A stretch of DNA of 49,473 nucleotides from Hyphomicrobium sp. (GCA_021732485.1 JAKFUV010000024.1:1-49473), one strand, 5' to 3'; shown: positions 1 through 10,421, numbered from the stretch's first letter. Numbers and translations: made by a program. Notes: a model not told the origin generated them from the sequence alone.

Positions 1-698
1 AAACGATCGCGCTTGGAGCTAATACGGACCCCTATCAGCCGATCGAGCGCGATCGGCGCATCACACGCAGTATTCTGCAAGTTTTGTCCGATGCCCGTCA
101 CCCGGTCGGCATCGTCACCAAATCAGCACTGGTCACGCGCGATATCGACATTTTAGCGCCGATGGCCGCTGACGGATTGGCCAAAGTCGCAATTTCAATC
201 ACCAGCCTCGACCGGCAGATCGCCCGAGCCATGGAGCCGCGCGCTGTGACGCCAGTCAAACGGCTCGCTGCCGTGCGCCAACTCGCCGACGCCGGCATCC
301 CCGTCACAGTCATGGTTGCGCCGATCATTCCGGGACTGACCGACAACGAAATCGAGGCGATCCTCGAAGCCGCGCGTGATGCCGGAGCGCGCGACGCGGG
401 CTACGTGCTGCTGCGCCTGCCTCTGGAAATCAAACAGGTGTTCCGGGAATGGCTCGCCGACGCCTTTCCTGACCGGGCGAAACGGGTCATATCGCTGTTG
501 CAATCGATGCACGGCGGCCAGGACTATGTCGCGGCTTTCGGCCATCGCCAGCGCGGCAGCGGTCCGTATGCGGACCAGATTGCGATGCGCTTCAAGCTCG
601 CCCGTAAGCGGCTGGGGTTTGCCGAAGAACGGTTAGCGCTGCGCACGGATCTTTTCCGCAAGCCGACGCTAGCCGGCGGGCAGATGGAATTGCTCTAG
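1..698 (+). CDS. PA0069-family radical SAM protein, C-terminal part (cut by left edge)
   Basis: The frame is open from the window edge and gives about 231 residues. It starts inside the radical SAM barrel, so the Cys cluster motif that binds the 4Fe-4S/SAM pair lies outside the window. The visible part includes the GANTDPYQPIE segment, a strand reading VGIVTKSALVTRDID, and the later SITSLDR and VMVAPIIPGLTD segments. These are typical of the PA0069 branch, which is related to spore photoproduct lyase-like and Elp3-like radical SAM enzymes. The substrate of this branch is unknown. A TTG at 84 is internal and is not the start. rnhB follows with a gap of about 50 bases. Family assignment is from recognised sequence patterns; the function is not inferred. 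Confidence 0.85.
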   Translation, partial: TIALGANTDPYQPIERDRRITRSILQVLSDARHPVGIVTKSALVTRDIDILAPMAADGLAKVAISITSLDRQIARAMEPRAVTPVKRLAAVRQLADAGIPVTVMVAPIIPGLTDNEIEAILEAARDAGARDAGYVLLRLPLEIKQVFREWLADAFPDRAKRVISLLQSMHGGQDYVAAFGHRQRGSGPYADQIAMRFKLARKRLGFAEERLALRTDLFRKPTLAGGQMELL

Positions 699-749
699 TC
701 GCGACGCGGTTGTTTGCGCCGCTTTGACTTGGCGACCGCGGCAGTGATC

Positions 750-1391
750 ATGGCACCCATGAAAATCGCCGATTCGCGCATCAAACCGACGTTTGAACTG
801 GAAGCTGCCGAATTGCAGCTCGGGCTTGGCCCTGTTGCCGGTGTCGATGAAGCCGGGCGCGGGCCGTGGGCCGGCCCGGTTGTCGCCGCAGCCGTCATTC
901 TCGACCCCGATCGCATCCCCGCCAACATCGATGACAGCAAGACACTGGATGAAGAGGCGCGCGCTTATCTTTACAACCGCATCATCAAAGTCGCCGACGT
1001 CGGCGTCGGCATTGCCGACATTTCGCGCATCGACCGCGACAACATTTTGAATGCGACGTTGTGGGCCATGGGTGAAGCTGTCGGATCGCTGCGCAGCCAG
1101 CCTAAACTCGTTCTGATCGATGGCAACAAAGCCCCGCGCCTCGCCATGGCGACACGCACCATCGTCAAGGGCGATGCCAAATGTTTGTCGATCGCGGCGG
1201 CATCGATCATCGCCAAAGTCACGCGCGATCGCATCATGGTCGCGCTCGCCAAGGAGTATCCGGGCTACGGCTTTGAGCGCCACAAGGGCTACGGCACGCC
1301 GGAACATCAAGTTGCCATGGCAAAACTCGGCGCGTGCGCGCTGCACCGGCGATCGTTCAAGCCAGTGCAATTGGCGCTTGGCTTGCTTTGA
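750..1391 (+). CDS. rnhB: Ribonuclease HII
   Basis: RNase HII cleaves the RNA strand of RNA/DNA hybrids and nicks at single ribonucleotides embedded in DNA. The signature GVDEAGRGPWAGPVV near the N-terminus supplies the first acidic residues. DSKTLDEEAR, the LIDGNKAPRL strand and the IAKVTRD/HKGYGTPEH segments follow in the expected order. The length (213 aa) fits the family. I chose the ATG at 750; an ATG at 759 and an upstream TTG at 714 are also in frame, and none has a strong ribosome binding site. The gene lies between the radical SAM gene and ccrM, an order shared by many Hyphomicrobiales. Confidence 0.93.
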   Translation: MAPMKIADSRIKPTFELEAAELQLGLGPVAGVDEAGRGPWAGPVVAAAVILDPDRIPANIDDSKTLDEEARAYLYNRIIKVADVGVGIADISRIDRDNILNATLWAMGEAVGSLRSQPKLVLIDGNKAPRLAMATRTIVKGDAKCLSIAAASIIAKVTRDRIMVALAKEYPGYGFERHKGYGTPEHQVAMAKLGACALHRRSFKPVQLALGLL

Positions 1392-1449
1392 CGGCCGGCG
1401 ACAGCGCACGAGAATGCCGGCGAAAATTGCTGCGTTCGAGTTGCTGATA

Positions 1450-1575
1450 GAATCGAAAAAATAAACATCACAAATCGTCGGCGCGACCTCTGTGACGGCT
1501 ACCCACGACGAACCTTCTTCGGCTACGACTAGCGGAGCGTGTGGCTGCTTCATGCTCCGCGATGTGTATCGAGTC
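1450..1575 (+). promoter_or_regulatory. Leader of ccrM with two GANTC sites
   Basis: The 219-base gap before ccrM holds GAATC at 1450-1454 and GAGTC at 1571-1575. GANTC is the sequence methylated by CcrM. In Caulobacter the ccrM promoter itself carries GANTC sites, so its methylation state feeds back on transcription. The sites are seen directly; a regulatory role here is inferred. About one such site would be expected by chance in this length, so the count alone is weak evidence. Confidence 0.4.
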
Positions 1576-1598
1576 ATGCCGCGTTCGGCATTTTGTAG

Positions 1599-2738
<1,140 letters not shown>

Positions 2739-2771
2739 CGGCGTGATTGGCGGCAGCAAGGCTTGTCCGCG

Positions 2772-3956
2772 TTATTTGAAGGCCGCATCCTGCAGGCCGT
2801 GCGCGACGAGCTTTCGCATCACGCTTGGCAGTCCGGCAGCGTTGAGATCGCGGCGGTGGACCCATTGGCACCGCTCCTGATCGGCCCAGAATGTCAGCGC
2901 CACATCGACCGGCACCAGCGCCCGGTGCACAACACACTGTAGCCGGAAGTGCGTGAACACATGCACGACGTCGCCCGGGACCTGCCACCACGACGCGGAC
3001 ACCGGCGCTGATCGCGTCGCGTCTTTGGCGATGGGCGGTGTGTCGCCCCACGGTGATGACGGTACTTCCAACATGCCGCCGAGCAACCCGGAATTGGGCC
3101 GGCGGCGCAGCAAAACCGCGCCGTCCTCGCGCAGCACCAAGTATGCCAAACCAAACCGCGTCGGCCGGGCGGTTTTTGCGGCTTTCAAGGGCAGCAGTTC
3201 TGCAATGCCCTGCGCGTTGGCGGCGCAATCCTGTTGCAGCGGGCACATGAGGCATGAGGGTTTCTTTGGCGTGCACACCTGGGCGCCGAGATCCATCATC
3301 GCTTGGGCATAGTCACCTGGCCGACGCGTTGGCGTTAGCGTCGCGGCGAGCCGGGAGATTTCAGGTTTTGATTTGGGCAGAGCCTGGCGCACGGCAAACA
3401 AGCGCGACACGACCCGCTCGATGTTGCCATCGACCGGCGTCGCGCGAACGCCAAACGCAATGGCGGCGATGGCTGCGGCGGTGTACGGGCCGATGCCGGG
3501 AAGTGTGCGCAAGTCTTTTTCGTTCGACGGAAAAACACCGCCAAAATCTCGCACGATGGCGTCTGCGCAGGCTTTCAAATTGCGCGCCCGCGAATAATAG
3601 CCAAGTCCGGCCCACTGCTGCAGAACATCATCCTGCGAGGCGGCGGCAAGGGCTGTGACGGTTGGCCAAAGAGCTACAAATTTTTGAAAGTAGGGGATGA
3701 CGGCTTTCACCGTCGTTTGCTGCAACATGATTTCCGATAGCCAAACGCGATACGGATCGGCCTTGCGGCGCGGCGCATAGCGCCACGGCAGATGGCGGCG
3801 TTCGGCGTCGTACCAAGCAAGTAGCTCTCGAACTGTTTCTGCTCCGGCGGGGCGCAGCGGCAATTGCGGCTGCCGGTGCGTCGGCACTGCTTTGCCAGCC
3901 GGAGTTTTGCCGCGCACTGCCTTGCCGACTATTGCCTTTTCTGCAACTGCGGACAT
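2772..3956 (-). CDS. mutY: A/G-specific adenine glycosylase
   Basis: MutY removes adenine mispaired with 8-oxoguanine. Family hallmarks are present. EIMLQQTTV carries the catalytic Glu, LPGIGPYTAAAIAAIAFG forms the helix-hairpin-helix, and VDGNIERV carries the catalytic Asp. A C-X6-C-X2-C-X5-C iron-sulfur motif falls at Cys228, 235, 238 and 244. A C-terminal NUDIX-like domain (LVLREDGAVLLRRRPNSG and onward) recognises 8-oxoG. The ATG at 3956 gives 394 residues. A TTG at 4001 would add 15 residues. The first 40 residues are Ala/Lys-rich and not part of the fold. The gene is divergent from the DUF721 gene, with about 125 bases between their starts. Confidence 0.94.
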   Translation of the reverse strand: MSAVAEKAIVGKAVRGKTPAGKAVPTHRQPQLPLRPAGAETVRELLAWYDAERRHLPWRYAPRRKADPYRVWLSEIMLQQTTVKAVIPYFQKFVALWPTVTALAAASQDDVLQQWAGLGYYSRARNLKACADAIVRDFGGVFPSNEKDLRTLPGIGPYTAAAIAAIAFGVRATPVDGNIERVVSRLFAVRQALPKSKPEISRLAATLTPTRRPGDYAQAMMDLGAQVCTPKKPSCLMCPLQQDCAANAQGIAELLPLKAAKTARPTRFGLAYLVLREDGAVLLRRRPNSGLLGGMLEVPSSPWGDTPPIAKDATRSAPVSASWWQVPGDVVHVFTHFRLQCVVHRALVPVDVALTFWADQERCQWVHRRDLNAAGLPSVMRKLVAHGLQDAAFK

Positions 3957-4081
3957 GCGCCCCCCAAACACCCTGTGCGCCACCCTGTGCGCGAACCGCA
4001 AGAGCGGGACTACCGAATCGTCGCGACAATGGTAGACCTCAATATGCGCTCCTCAAATGACCGTTACGGACTGAACCAGTG

Positions 4082-4654
4082 ATGCCGACATATCAATCGC
4101 TTGATTCGAGGCTCGGTACTGGCAATCGCCTGCCGCCCGACCGTCGCAAGGGGACCAAAAGTTACGTGCGCGCCGCCGGCAGTTTTGTGCCGCGCCTGAC
4201 GGCCAAAGTGTTCGAGCGATACGGTTTCCACAGCGCCGAAATCATGACGTCGTGGGTCGCCGTTGCTGGCGCCGAGATCGCCGCCATCTCAGCTCCTGAG
4301 CGCTTGAAATGGCCGCGCGGCGCTGCTGCCGCTTCACCAGAGCCGGGCGAAACGGCTGGCGGCGCGGCAACGCTGATCCTGCGCGTCGAACCGGCACACG
4401 CCTTGGACATTGAATACCGGGCCGGCGAGATCGCCGACCGCATCAACCGTTATTTCGGCTACCGTGCGGTGGCGGCGATCAAGATTTTGCAAGCGCCACT
4501 GAGCCAAGCAAAGAGCCAGCGCCTGCAAGCGCCTCCGTCGAAAGGTCCGCTGCCCCCGCCACCGCCGTCGCTCGATTCTATCTGCGATGACGGCTTGAAA
4601 CATGCGCTGACGGCGTTATGGCGAAGCGTGGCGGCTGACAGCACGCGGCTTTGA
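4082..4654 (+). CDS. DUF721 (DciA-like) protein
   Basis: A 190-residue protein with a DUF721 domain. It opens with SYVRAAGSFVPRLTAKVFERYGF, continues with SAEIMTSWVAVAGAEIAAIS, and has a beta segment TLILRVEPAHALDIEYRAGEI. In other bacteria DUF721 is the core of DciA, which helps load the replicative helicase in species lacking DnaC. Whether this alphaproteobacterial form does the same is inference. A Pro-rich linker (about PPSKGPLPPPPPS) precedes the C-terminus. I chose the ATG at 4082; a GTG lies one codon upstream. The order mutY, DUF721, dsbA, smc is shared widely in Hyphomicrobiales. Confidence 0.8.
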   Translation: MPTYQSLDSRLGTGNRLPPDRRKGTKSYVRAAGSFVPRLTAKVFERYGFHSAEIMTSWVAVAGAEIAAISAPERLKWPRGAAAASPEPGETAGGAATLILRVEPAHALDIEYRAGEIADRINRYFGYRAVAAIKILQAPLSQAKSQRLQAPPSKGPLPPPPPSLDSICDDGLKHALTALWRSVAADSTRL

Positions 4655-4887
4655 CGCAGCTCAACTCAATCTTCGCCAATGGCTTGAGCGCTTTGCCGCC
4701 TGCTCGCGTTGATCTGAGGCTTGATCGAAACGGTTCGCAGCCAACGCGCAACATGACAGGGCATTCAGTTGCCATTCACGGGTGATTTGCCTTAATCGAG
4801 GTTGGGTTCCGTGTTAGGCGGGACAAAATTCATCGCCGCCCGCGTTCCGCGAGGCCGGGTCCGGCGCCGCGTACAGGAGCTACCGAG

Positions 4888-5583
4888 TTGAACCATATCA
4901 CGAAATTAGCTAAGGCCACCCAGGTCCAGCGACGGGTTTTGCTGACAGCCCTTGCCGGCATGACGGGTGCCCTATTGCTGGCGCTGCCGACGCCTGGCTA
5001 CGCGCAGAAAAAGACCGGCCCCGCAGAAGTGCCCGTTGAAGAACTGATGAAGCCCACCGATCTGCCGGACTTAAGCGTCGGGCCTGCGGACGCAAAAATC
5101 ACGATCGTCGAGTACGCGTCGATGACCTGCGGTCACTGCGCAAGCTTCGCCACCAAGGTCTTTCCTGAGATCAAGACCAAATACATCGACAGCGGCAAAG
5201 TCCGCTTCATTCTGCGCGAATTCCCGCTCGACAATTTGGCGGCGGCCGCGTCAATGCTGGCACGCTGTGCTGGTGGCGATAAGACCCTGCCGATGGTGGA
5301 GACGCTTTACGCCAAGCAGGCCGATTGGGCCTTTACGCAAGGCAATCCCGTGCCGAAGTTGTTCGACATTGCCAAGCAGGCCGGCTTTACGCAGGAGAGT
5401 TTTGATAAGTGCCTCACCGATCAAAAGCTTCTCGATCAGATCACGGCCCAGCGCACGCGCGCCGGTGATACGTTCGGGGTGAGTTCGACGCCGACGTTCT
5501 TCATCAACGGCAAGCGCCTGACCGAGACACCAACGGTCGCCGCCTTCGACAAGGTGATCGAGCCGCTTCTGGCCGCCAAGTAA
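4888..5583 (+). CDS. Periplasmic DsbA-like thioredoxin-fold protein (CGHC)
   Basis: A 231-residue exported oxidoreductase. A Sec signal covers roughly residues 1-39 (Arg/Lys-rich start, hydrophobic LLTALAGMTGALLLALP, cleavage near GYAQ). The active site CGHC is at residues 81-84, after the strand ITIVEYASMT. The cis-proline loop is SSTPTFF. The insert between the two halves is helical, as in the DsbA/BdbD-like DSBA family. It probably introduces or shuffles disulfides in the periplasm. The start is TTG at 4888, supported by CAGGAGC about 8 bases upstream and by the good signal peptide. The next gene encodes a paralogue with a lipobox, and smc follows. Confidence 0.88.
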   Translation: MNHITKLAKATQVQRRVLLTALAGMTGALLLALPTPGYAQKKTGPAEVPVEELMKPTDLPDLSVGPADAKITIVEYASMTCGHCASFATKVFPEIKTKYIDSGKVRFILREFPLDNLAAAASMLARCAGGDKTLPMVETLYAKQADWAFTQGNPVPKLFDIAKQAGFTQESFDKCLTDQKLLDQITAQRTRAGDTFGVSSTPTFFINGKRLTETPTVAAFDKVIEPLLAAK

Positions 5584-5595
5584 GTGCACTCAGCG

Positions 5596-6405
5596 ATGAT
5601 CAGCCGCGCTCTTCACTCCGTTTGCGCCGTGCTCGTTTTGTCGGTGGCCGGGGCCCTGGTCGGCTGCGGCGCCGATGGACTGCCACCGGTGGCGAATTTG
5701 ACGAAGGATGGCGCAGCCGGCGGCGGTGCTTACCCCTCCATTGCAGCCGACAGCAAAGACGAGATGCCAAACGCCTTCGGCGACCCGACATCAAAGGTCG
5801 CCGGCGGTCGTGAAGTCATTTCACAGCCAACTCAGGCTGACATTCTCGCTATCGGTCCACTGCCGGAGTTTTCGATCGGCAGCGCTGCGGCTCCGGTCAC
5901 GATCGTCGAGTACGCGTCGCTGACATGCCAGCACTGCAGGCGATTTCATGCCGAGATTTTTCCCGAGTTGAAAAAGACCTACATCGACACCGGTAAAGTT
6001 CGCTTCATCCTGCGGGAATTTCCGATCGGCAAGACCTCGGGCATGGCCACGATCACGCTGCGCTGTGCTCCGCCGGACAAATATCTGACTCTGTTTGGCA
6101 AATTTCTTGACCAGCAATCGAATTGGGTATCGCAGGAGGTGCGTCTCGACCCGATTTTCGCGGTTGCGCAACAGGTGGGGATGACGCGAGGCGAGTTCGA
6201 CGCCTGCCGAGAGAATCAGGGCATGATCGAAGGGCTGAAGTGGGTAAAGGATCGCGGACGCAAGCTCGGCATCATTGGCACGCCGAACTTTTTTGTTGGC
6301 GAAAAGCTCGTCAAGAGCGTGCTGACCATGGCTGAAATTCGCGCGCTCGTTGAGCCGCAGCTTCAGGGAAGTGCGCCGGCTTCTGCGGCCTCCGCGGCGC
6401 AGTAA
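5596..6405 (+). CDS. DsbA-like thioredoxin-fold lipoprotein (CQHC)
   Basis: A 269-residue paralogue of the preceding protein. The N-terminus has a lipoprotein signal with lipobox ALVGC (Cys24), so it should be anchored in a membrane facing the periplasm. A linker of about 70 residues follows, then the thioredoxin fold with strand VTIVEYASLT and active site CQHC at residues 111-114. The cis-Pro loop is IGTPNFF. I chose the ATG at 5596; a GTG at 5584 abuts the previous stop and would lengthen the signal by 4 residues. Tight spacing suggests one transcript with the CGHC gene. The two proteins differ in anchoring and in one of the two active-site dipeptide residues, which usually tunes redox potential. 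Confidence 0.87.
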   Translation: MISRALHSVCAVLVLSVAGALVGCGADGLPPVANLTKDGAAGGGAYPSIAADSKDEMPNAFGDPTSKVAGGREVISQPTQADILAIGPLPEFSIGSAAAPVTIVEYASLTCQHCRRFHAEIFPELKKTYIDTGKVRFILREFPIGKTSGMATITLRCAPPDKYLTLFGKFLDQQSNWVSQEVRLDPIFAVAQQVGMTRGEFDACRENQGMIEGLKWVKDRGRKLGIIGTPNFFVGEKLVKSVLTMAEIRALVEPQLQGSAPASAASAAQ

Positions 6406-6464
6406 GGTTGCGACCGAGCTGTTCGTCGCAGCCGATGTGATCGAGCTTCGAGGACAGTCGAACC

Positions 6465-9400
6465 ATGAAAATCAACAAGCTTCGGCTGCTCGGTTTCAAA
6501 TCATTCGTCGAAGCGACGGAACTCGTGATCGAGCCGGGCCTGACCGGTGTCGTTGGGCCCAACGGCTGCGGCAAATCAAACCTGCTCGAAGCCTTGCGTT
6601 GGGTGATGGGCGAGACGTCGCACAAGTCAATGCGCGCTGCCGCCATGGACGACGTGATCTTTTCCGGCACCACGGCGCGGCCTGAACGCCAAAGCGCCGA
6701 AGTGACGATGTTCCTCGACAACAGCGAACGCCTGGCGCCGGCCGAATTCAACGGCGCCGACGTCATCGAAATCACCCGCCGGATCGAGCGGGAAGCAGGC
6801 TCGGCCTATCGCATCAACGGCCGCGACGTTCGGGCTCGCGACGTCAAGGTGTTGTTTGAAGACGCGGCGACAGGGGCACGCTCGCCGGCCCTGGTGCGGC
6901 AGGGGCAAATCGGCGAAATCGTCAACGCCAAGCCGGAACAGCGCCGCCGGATTCTGGAAGATGCGGCTGGTATCGCCGGATTGCACACGCGCCGTCATGA
7001 AGCCGAATTGCGGCTGCGGGCGGCCGAGGGCAATCTTGAACGTCTGAGCGATGTTCTAGGTCAGCTCGGTAGCCAAGCCGAGAGCTTGAAGCGGCAAGCA
7101 CGGCAAGCCAAGCGCTACAAGGAAATCTCCGGCGAGATCCGCCAGCAGGAGGCGCTCGCTTTGCATCTGTCGTGGCAGGACGCACAAAACTCGGTTGTGA
7201 GCGAAGAAACCCATCTGGCCAATGCTCTCTCGCGGCTCGGCACGGCGACCGAAGCGGAGGCCAAAGCCTTCAACGATGAAGTGCGCCTCGCTGAAACCGT
7301 GCCACCATTGCGCGACGCTGAAGCGGTGAAAGCCGCAGCCCTCGCGCGCTTCAGAATCGAACAGGAAAATCTCGATCGCGAAGCTGAGCGTGCGGCAACG
7401 CGCGCCCGCGACCTCGAGGCGCGCATCAAGCAGCTCGAGGCCGACGTGGCGCGTGAAAGCGGCTTCATTCGCGAGGCCAAGGAAACGTTGGTGCACCTCG
7501 ACGCCGATCTCGCGGCCATCAAAGATGCCGAACAAAGTACCGCGTCAGAAGAAGCCAAAGTCCGCGCAACGCTCGATGATGCGGAGCAAAAGCGTGTGGC
7601 TACCGATGCGCATTTTGCAGAGGTGACGCACCGTGCGGCCGAAGCGCGCGCCAAGCTCCGAAGTCTTGAGCAGGCGTTGACCGAGCGCAAGGACACGGTT
7701 GCAAAGATTGCCAAGCACCTCGTCGGCCTTGATGCGCAGATCACGACGCTGACCGCTGACGCGCCCGATGCCGTCAAGCTCGCCGGCATCTCGGATCGCG
7801 GCTTGACGCTGGCTCAGGAGATCACTGCGCTCGATCAGCAGGCTGTTGCCGCGGAAGATACGACACGAGCCGCCCAAACCGAAGCCAAGCAGCGCCGCGA
7901 CGATGCCGCCCGCGTGCGCCTGGCGGCCAACGCCTTTTCGACCGAACGCGAGACGATCGCCACGTTGCTCGCTCCGGCCAACGACGGCGGATACGCGCCG
8001 GTTGTCGATCTTATTCGCGTCTCACCGGGTTACGAAGCCGCACTTGGCGCGGCTCTCGGCGACGACCTCGAAGCGCCGATTGAGCCGGACGCGAGCATTC
8101 ACTGGCGCCGGATGGATATTGCGGTTGACGATCATGCGCTGCCCGCCGATGCCGAACCGCTCGTCATGCATGTCGAGGCGCCTGGCGAATTGGCGCGTCG
8201 CCTGCGCCAGATCGGCGTTGTCAGTCGCGGTGAGGGACATCGGCTGCAGCCGCATTTAAAGCCTGGCCAGCGCCTCGTCTCACGCGAAGGCGACCTGTGG
8301 CGTTGGGATGGGTTCGTCGCTGCCGCCGATGGCGTGACGCCCGCCGCGCAGCGACTCGCGCACAAAAACCGCCTTGCCGAACTTGATCGCCGTGCGGCAG
8401 ACGTGCTGGCTCAAGCCAAGGATACCATCGACGCCGAGCGCGCTGCGAGCGAAGCGGCGGTCCGTGCCGACGCGGAAGAGCGCCAGTTGCGTCAATTATC
8501 GCGTGAAAAACAAGCCGAATTGGCGAACGTCCGCCAACAACTCACGGCCATGGAGCGGGCTGCACGCGACAGCGAAACGAAGCTTGCAGCCGTCACCGCA
8601 CAACGGGCGCGGTTCGATGAAGATCTTACACTCGCACAAGCGCGCCATGTCGAAATCGAAGCGCACATCGTCGAGATGAGCCAGGGCGAAGATTTAGAGC
8701 CACAACTCAAAGTGGCGCAAGCCGATGCCGAGCATGCCCGCCGCGATGTCGCCGAGGCGCGGGTCGCGCTTGGCAGCCTGGAGCGCGATCGCCAGATACG
8801 TTCGGAACGCATTCGCCACGTTACCGCCGATACGGCGCGGTGGGCTGCCCGCCAAAAGAGTGCCGAAGAGCAGGTCGCAACGCTCGATGTACGCTTGCGC
8901 GAAGCGCGCACCGAACTCGAAACCTATGCCGGATTGCCCGAAAAAATCACCAAGCAGCGCGACCTGCTTCTGACGGAACTGTCGCGCGCCGACACCGAGC
9001 GCCGGCAATCGGCAGATGCGTTGGCTGCGGCGGAAATAGCGGTACGCACGGCGACGCAAACCCTCCGGCAAGGTCAAGCCGATGTCAGCGCTGCCCGCGA
9101 AGCCAAAGCCCGCATTGAAACCAAACTGGAGAGTGCGCGCCTGCGCCGTCAGGACGAAGCCCGCCGGATTCGCGAAACGCTCGAAGTTGCGCCCGAAAAT
9201 TGCCTGTCGCTTGCGCAACTCGCGCCGGGGACCGAGTTGCCGCAACTTGCCGATGTCGAGCGCCATCTGAACCGCTTGCGCGCCGATCGCGAGCGGTTGG
9301 GTGGCGTCAATCTCCAGGCTGACGAGGACCTGATGGCTTTGTCATCGCAGCTTCAATCCATGACGGCTGAACGCGATGACGTCGAGCAGGCGATTGCCAA

Positions 9401-9926
9401 GCTGCGCGGCGCCATTGGCCAACTCAACAAAGAGGGCAAGGCTCGGCTCGATGACGCATTCAAAATCGTCAACGGCCACTTCGAGCGGTTGTTTACGCAT
9501 TTGTTCGGCGGCGGTGAAGCGCGCCTCGAAATGATCGAGAGCCCGGAGGATCCGCTCGAAGGCGGACTTGAGATCATCGCCAAACCGCCGGGAAAAAAAC
9601 CGGCAACGCTGTCATTGCTCTCGGGCGGTGAACAAACACTGACAGCTCTGTCACTCATCTTCGCGGTCTTCTTGACCAACCCATCGCCGATTTGCGTGCT
9701 CGATGAGGTCGACGCGCCGCTCGACGATGCCAACGTCGATCGGTTTTGCCGCTTGATGGAGCAGATGGCGGCCGAGACGGCGACGCGCTTTCTCGTCATC
9801 ACCCATCATCCTATGACGATGGCGCGCATGAACCGGTTGTTCGGCGTGACGATGGCGGAAAAGGGCATCTCGCAACTCGTCTCCGTTGACCTGCAAACGG
9901 CGCAGAGTTTCCAGGAAGCCGTGTAA
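6465..9926 (+). CDS. smc: Chromosome segregation ATPase SMC
   Basis: A 1153-residue SMC protein, the ATPase of the Smc-ScpAB condensin. The N-terminal Walker A GPNGCGKS is at residues 31-38. Long Ala/Glu/Arg-rich coiled coil runs to about residue 500, a hinge covers about 505-600 (starting near NDGGYAPVVDLIRV), and the return coiled coil reaches about 960. The C-terminal head has the ABC signature LSGGEQTLTALSLIF near residue 1050 and Walker B VLDEVDAPLDD near 1077. The length fits alphaproteobacterial SMC. The ATG is preceded by GAGGACAG at suitable spacing. scpA and scpB are not nearby. Position after the dsbA pair is conserved in related bacteria. Confidence 0.96.
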   Translation: MKINKLRLLGFKSFVEATELVIEPGLTGVVGPNGCGKSNLLEALRWVMGETSHKSMRAAAMDDVIFSGTTARPERQSAEVTMFLDNSERLAPAEFNGADVIEITRRIEREAGSAYRINGRDVRARDVKVLFEDAATGARSPALVRQGQIGEIVNAKPEQRRRILEDAAGIAGLHTRRHEAELRLRAAEGNLERLSDVLGQLGSQAESLKRQARQAKRYKEISGEIRQQEALALHLSWQDAQNSVVSEETHLANALSRLGTATEAEAKAFNDEVRLAETVPPLRDAEAVKAAALARFRIEQENLDREAERAATRARDLEARIKQLEADVARESGFIREAKETLVHLDADLAAIKDAEQSTASEEAKVRATLDDAEQKRVATDAHFAEVTHRAAEARAKLRSLEQALTERKDTVAKIAKHLVGLDAQITTLTADAPDAVKLAGISDRGLTLAQEITALDQQAVAAEDTTRAAQTEAKQRRDDAARVRLAANAFSTERETIATLLAPANDGGYAPVVDLIRVSPGYEAALGAALGDDLEAPIEPDASIHWRRMDIAVDDHALPADAEPLVMHVEAPGELARRLRQIGVVSRGEGHRLQPHLKPGQRLVSREGDLWRWDGFVAAADGVTPAAQRLAHKNRLAELDRRAADVLAQAKDTIDAERAASEAAVRADAEERQLRQLSREKQAELANVRQQLTAMERAARDSETKLAAVTAQRARFDEDLTLAQARHVEIEAHIVEMSQGEDLEPQLKVAQADAEHARRDVAEARVALGSLERDRQIRSERIRHVTADTARWAARQKSAEEQVATLDVRLREARTELETYAGLPEKITKQRDLLLTELSRADTERRQSADALAAAEIAVRTATQTLRQGQADVSAAREAKARIETKLESARLRRQDEARRIRETLEVAPENCLSLAQLAPGTELPQLADVERHLNRLRADRERLGGVNLQADEDLMALSSQLQSMTAERDDVEQAIAKLRGAIGQLNKEGKARLDDAFKIVNGHFERLFTHLFGGGEARLEMIESPEDPLEGGLEIIAKPPGKKPATLSLLSGGEQTLTALSLIFAVFLTNPSPICVLDEVDAPLDDANVDRFCRLMEQMAAETATRFLVITHHPMTMARMNRLFGVTMAEKGISQLVSVDLQTAQSFQEAV

Positions 9927-10023
9927 ACAGATCGGTGTTTCGCCAGCACCACCCTTGGCATGTGAGGAACATTCGGCTCAACCGGCCGTTGACTTGGTAA
10001 GCTTGCAATAGAGGAGCTTGCTC

Positions 10024-10359
10024 ATGAAAAATCCGTCGCAGATGCGCCCAACGGATCCTGGCATATCGACGTCCGACGTTCGGCAAGGATCGCCGAAGCG
10101 GTTGAATTTGCGCGTTTTGGCGGTGTCGCTGGCGTTGGCTGTTGCTGTCGGCCTAGTGATGGTGGGGTCGTTCTGGTTCGTTACGCCTAACAATGTTGAA
10201 GGCGTGCCCGAACGATCCGGTGTGTCGCAAGGCGAGACAATCACTCCAAATGCGACGACGCCCACCCCATCAGTTCCAACTGATGGCGTACCGGCAGATG
10301 GTGGACCACGAGATGCGGCCCCGACAGCGCCTGCGTCGCCACCGCCGACAACGCCTTAA
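10024..10359 (+). CDS. Small single-pass membrane protein, unknown
   Basis: A 111-residue protein I do not recognise. About 26 polar residues are followed by one transmembrane helix (LRVLAVSLALAVAVGLVMVG), then a periplasmic or outer-facing tail that becomes Pro/Thr/Ala-rich (ending PASPPPTTP). The positive residues KR just before the helix suggest an N-in topology. The start is the ATG at 10024, with GAGGAG 7 bases upstream. It lies 97 bases after smc and is followed by a hairpin terminator, so it may be the last gene of the smc transcript or a gene of its own. No function is proposed. Confidence 0.7.
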   Translation: MKNPSQMRPTDPGISTSDVRQGSPKRLNLRVLAVSLALAVAVGLVMVGSFWFVTPNNVEGVPERSGVSQGETITPNATTPTPSVPTDGVPADGGPRDAAPTAPASPPPTTP

Positions 10360-10421
10360 CGAAGCCGGGCTTTCGGCGCGATTGCCGAACTTAAATCTTC
10401 GCGACCCGCGATCGTGTTGAC

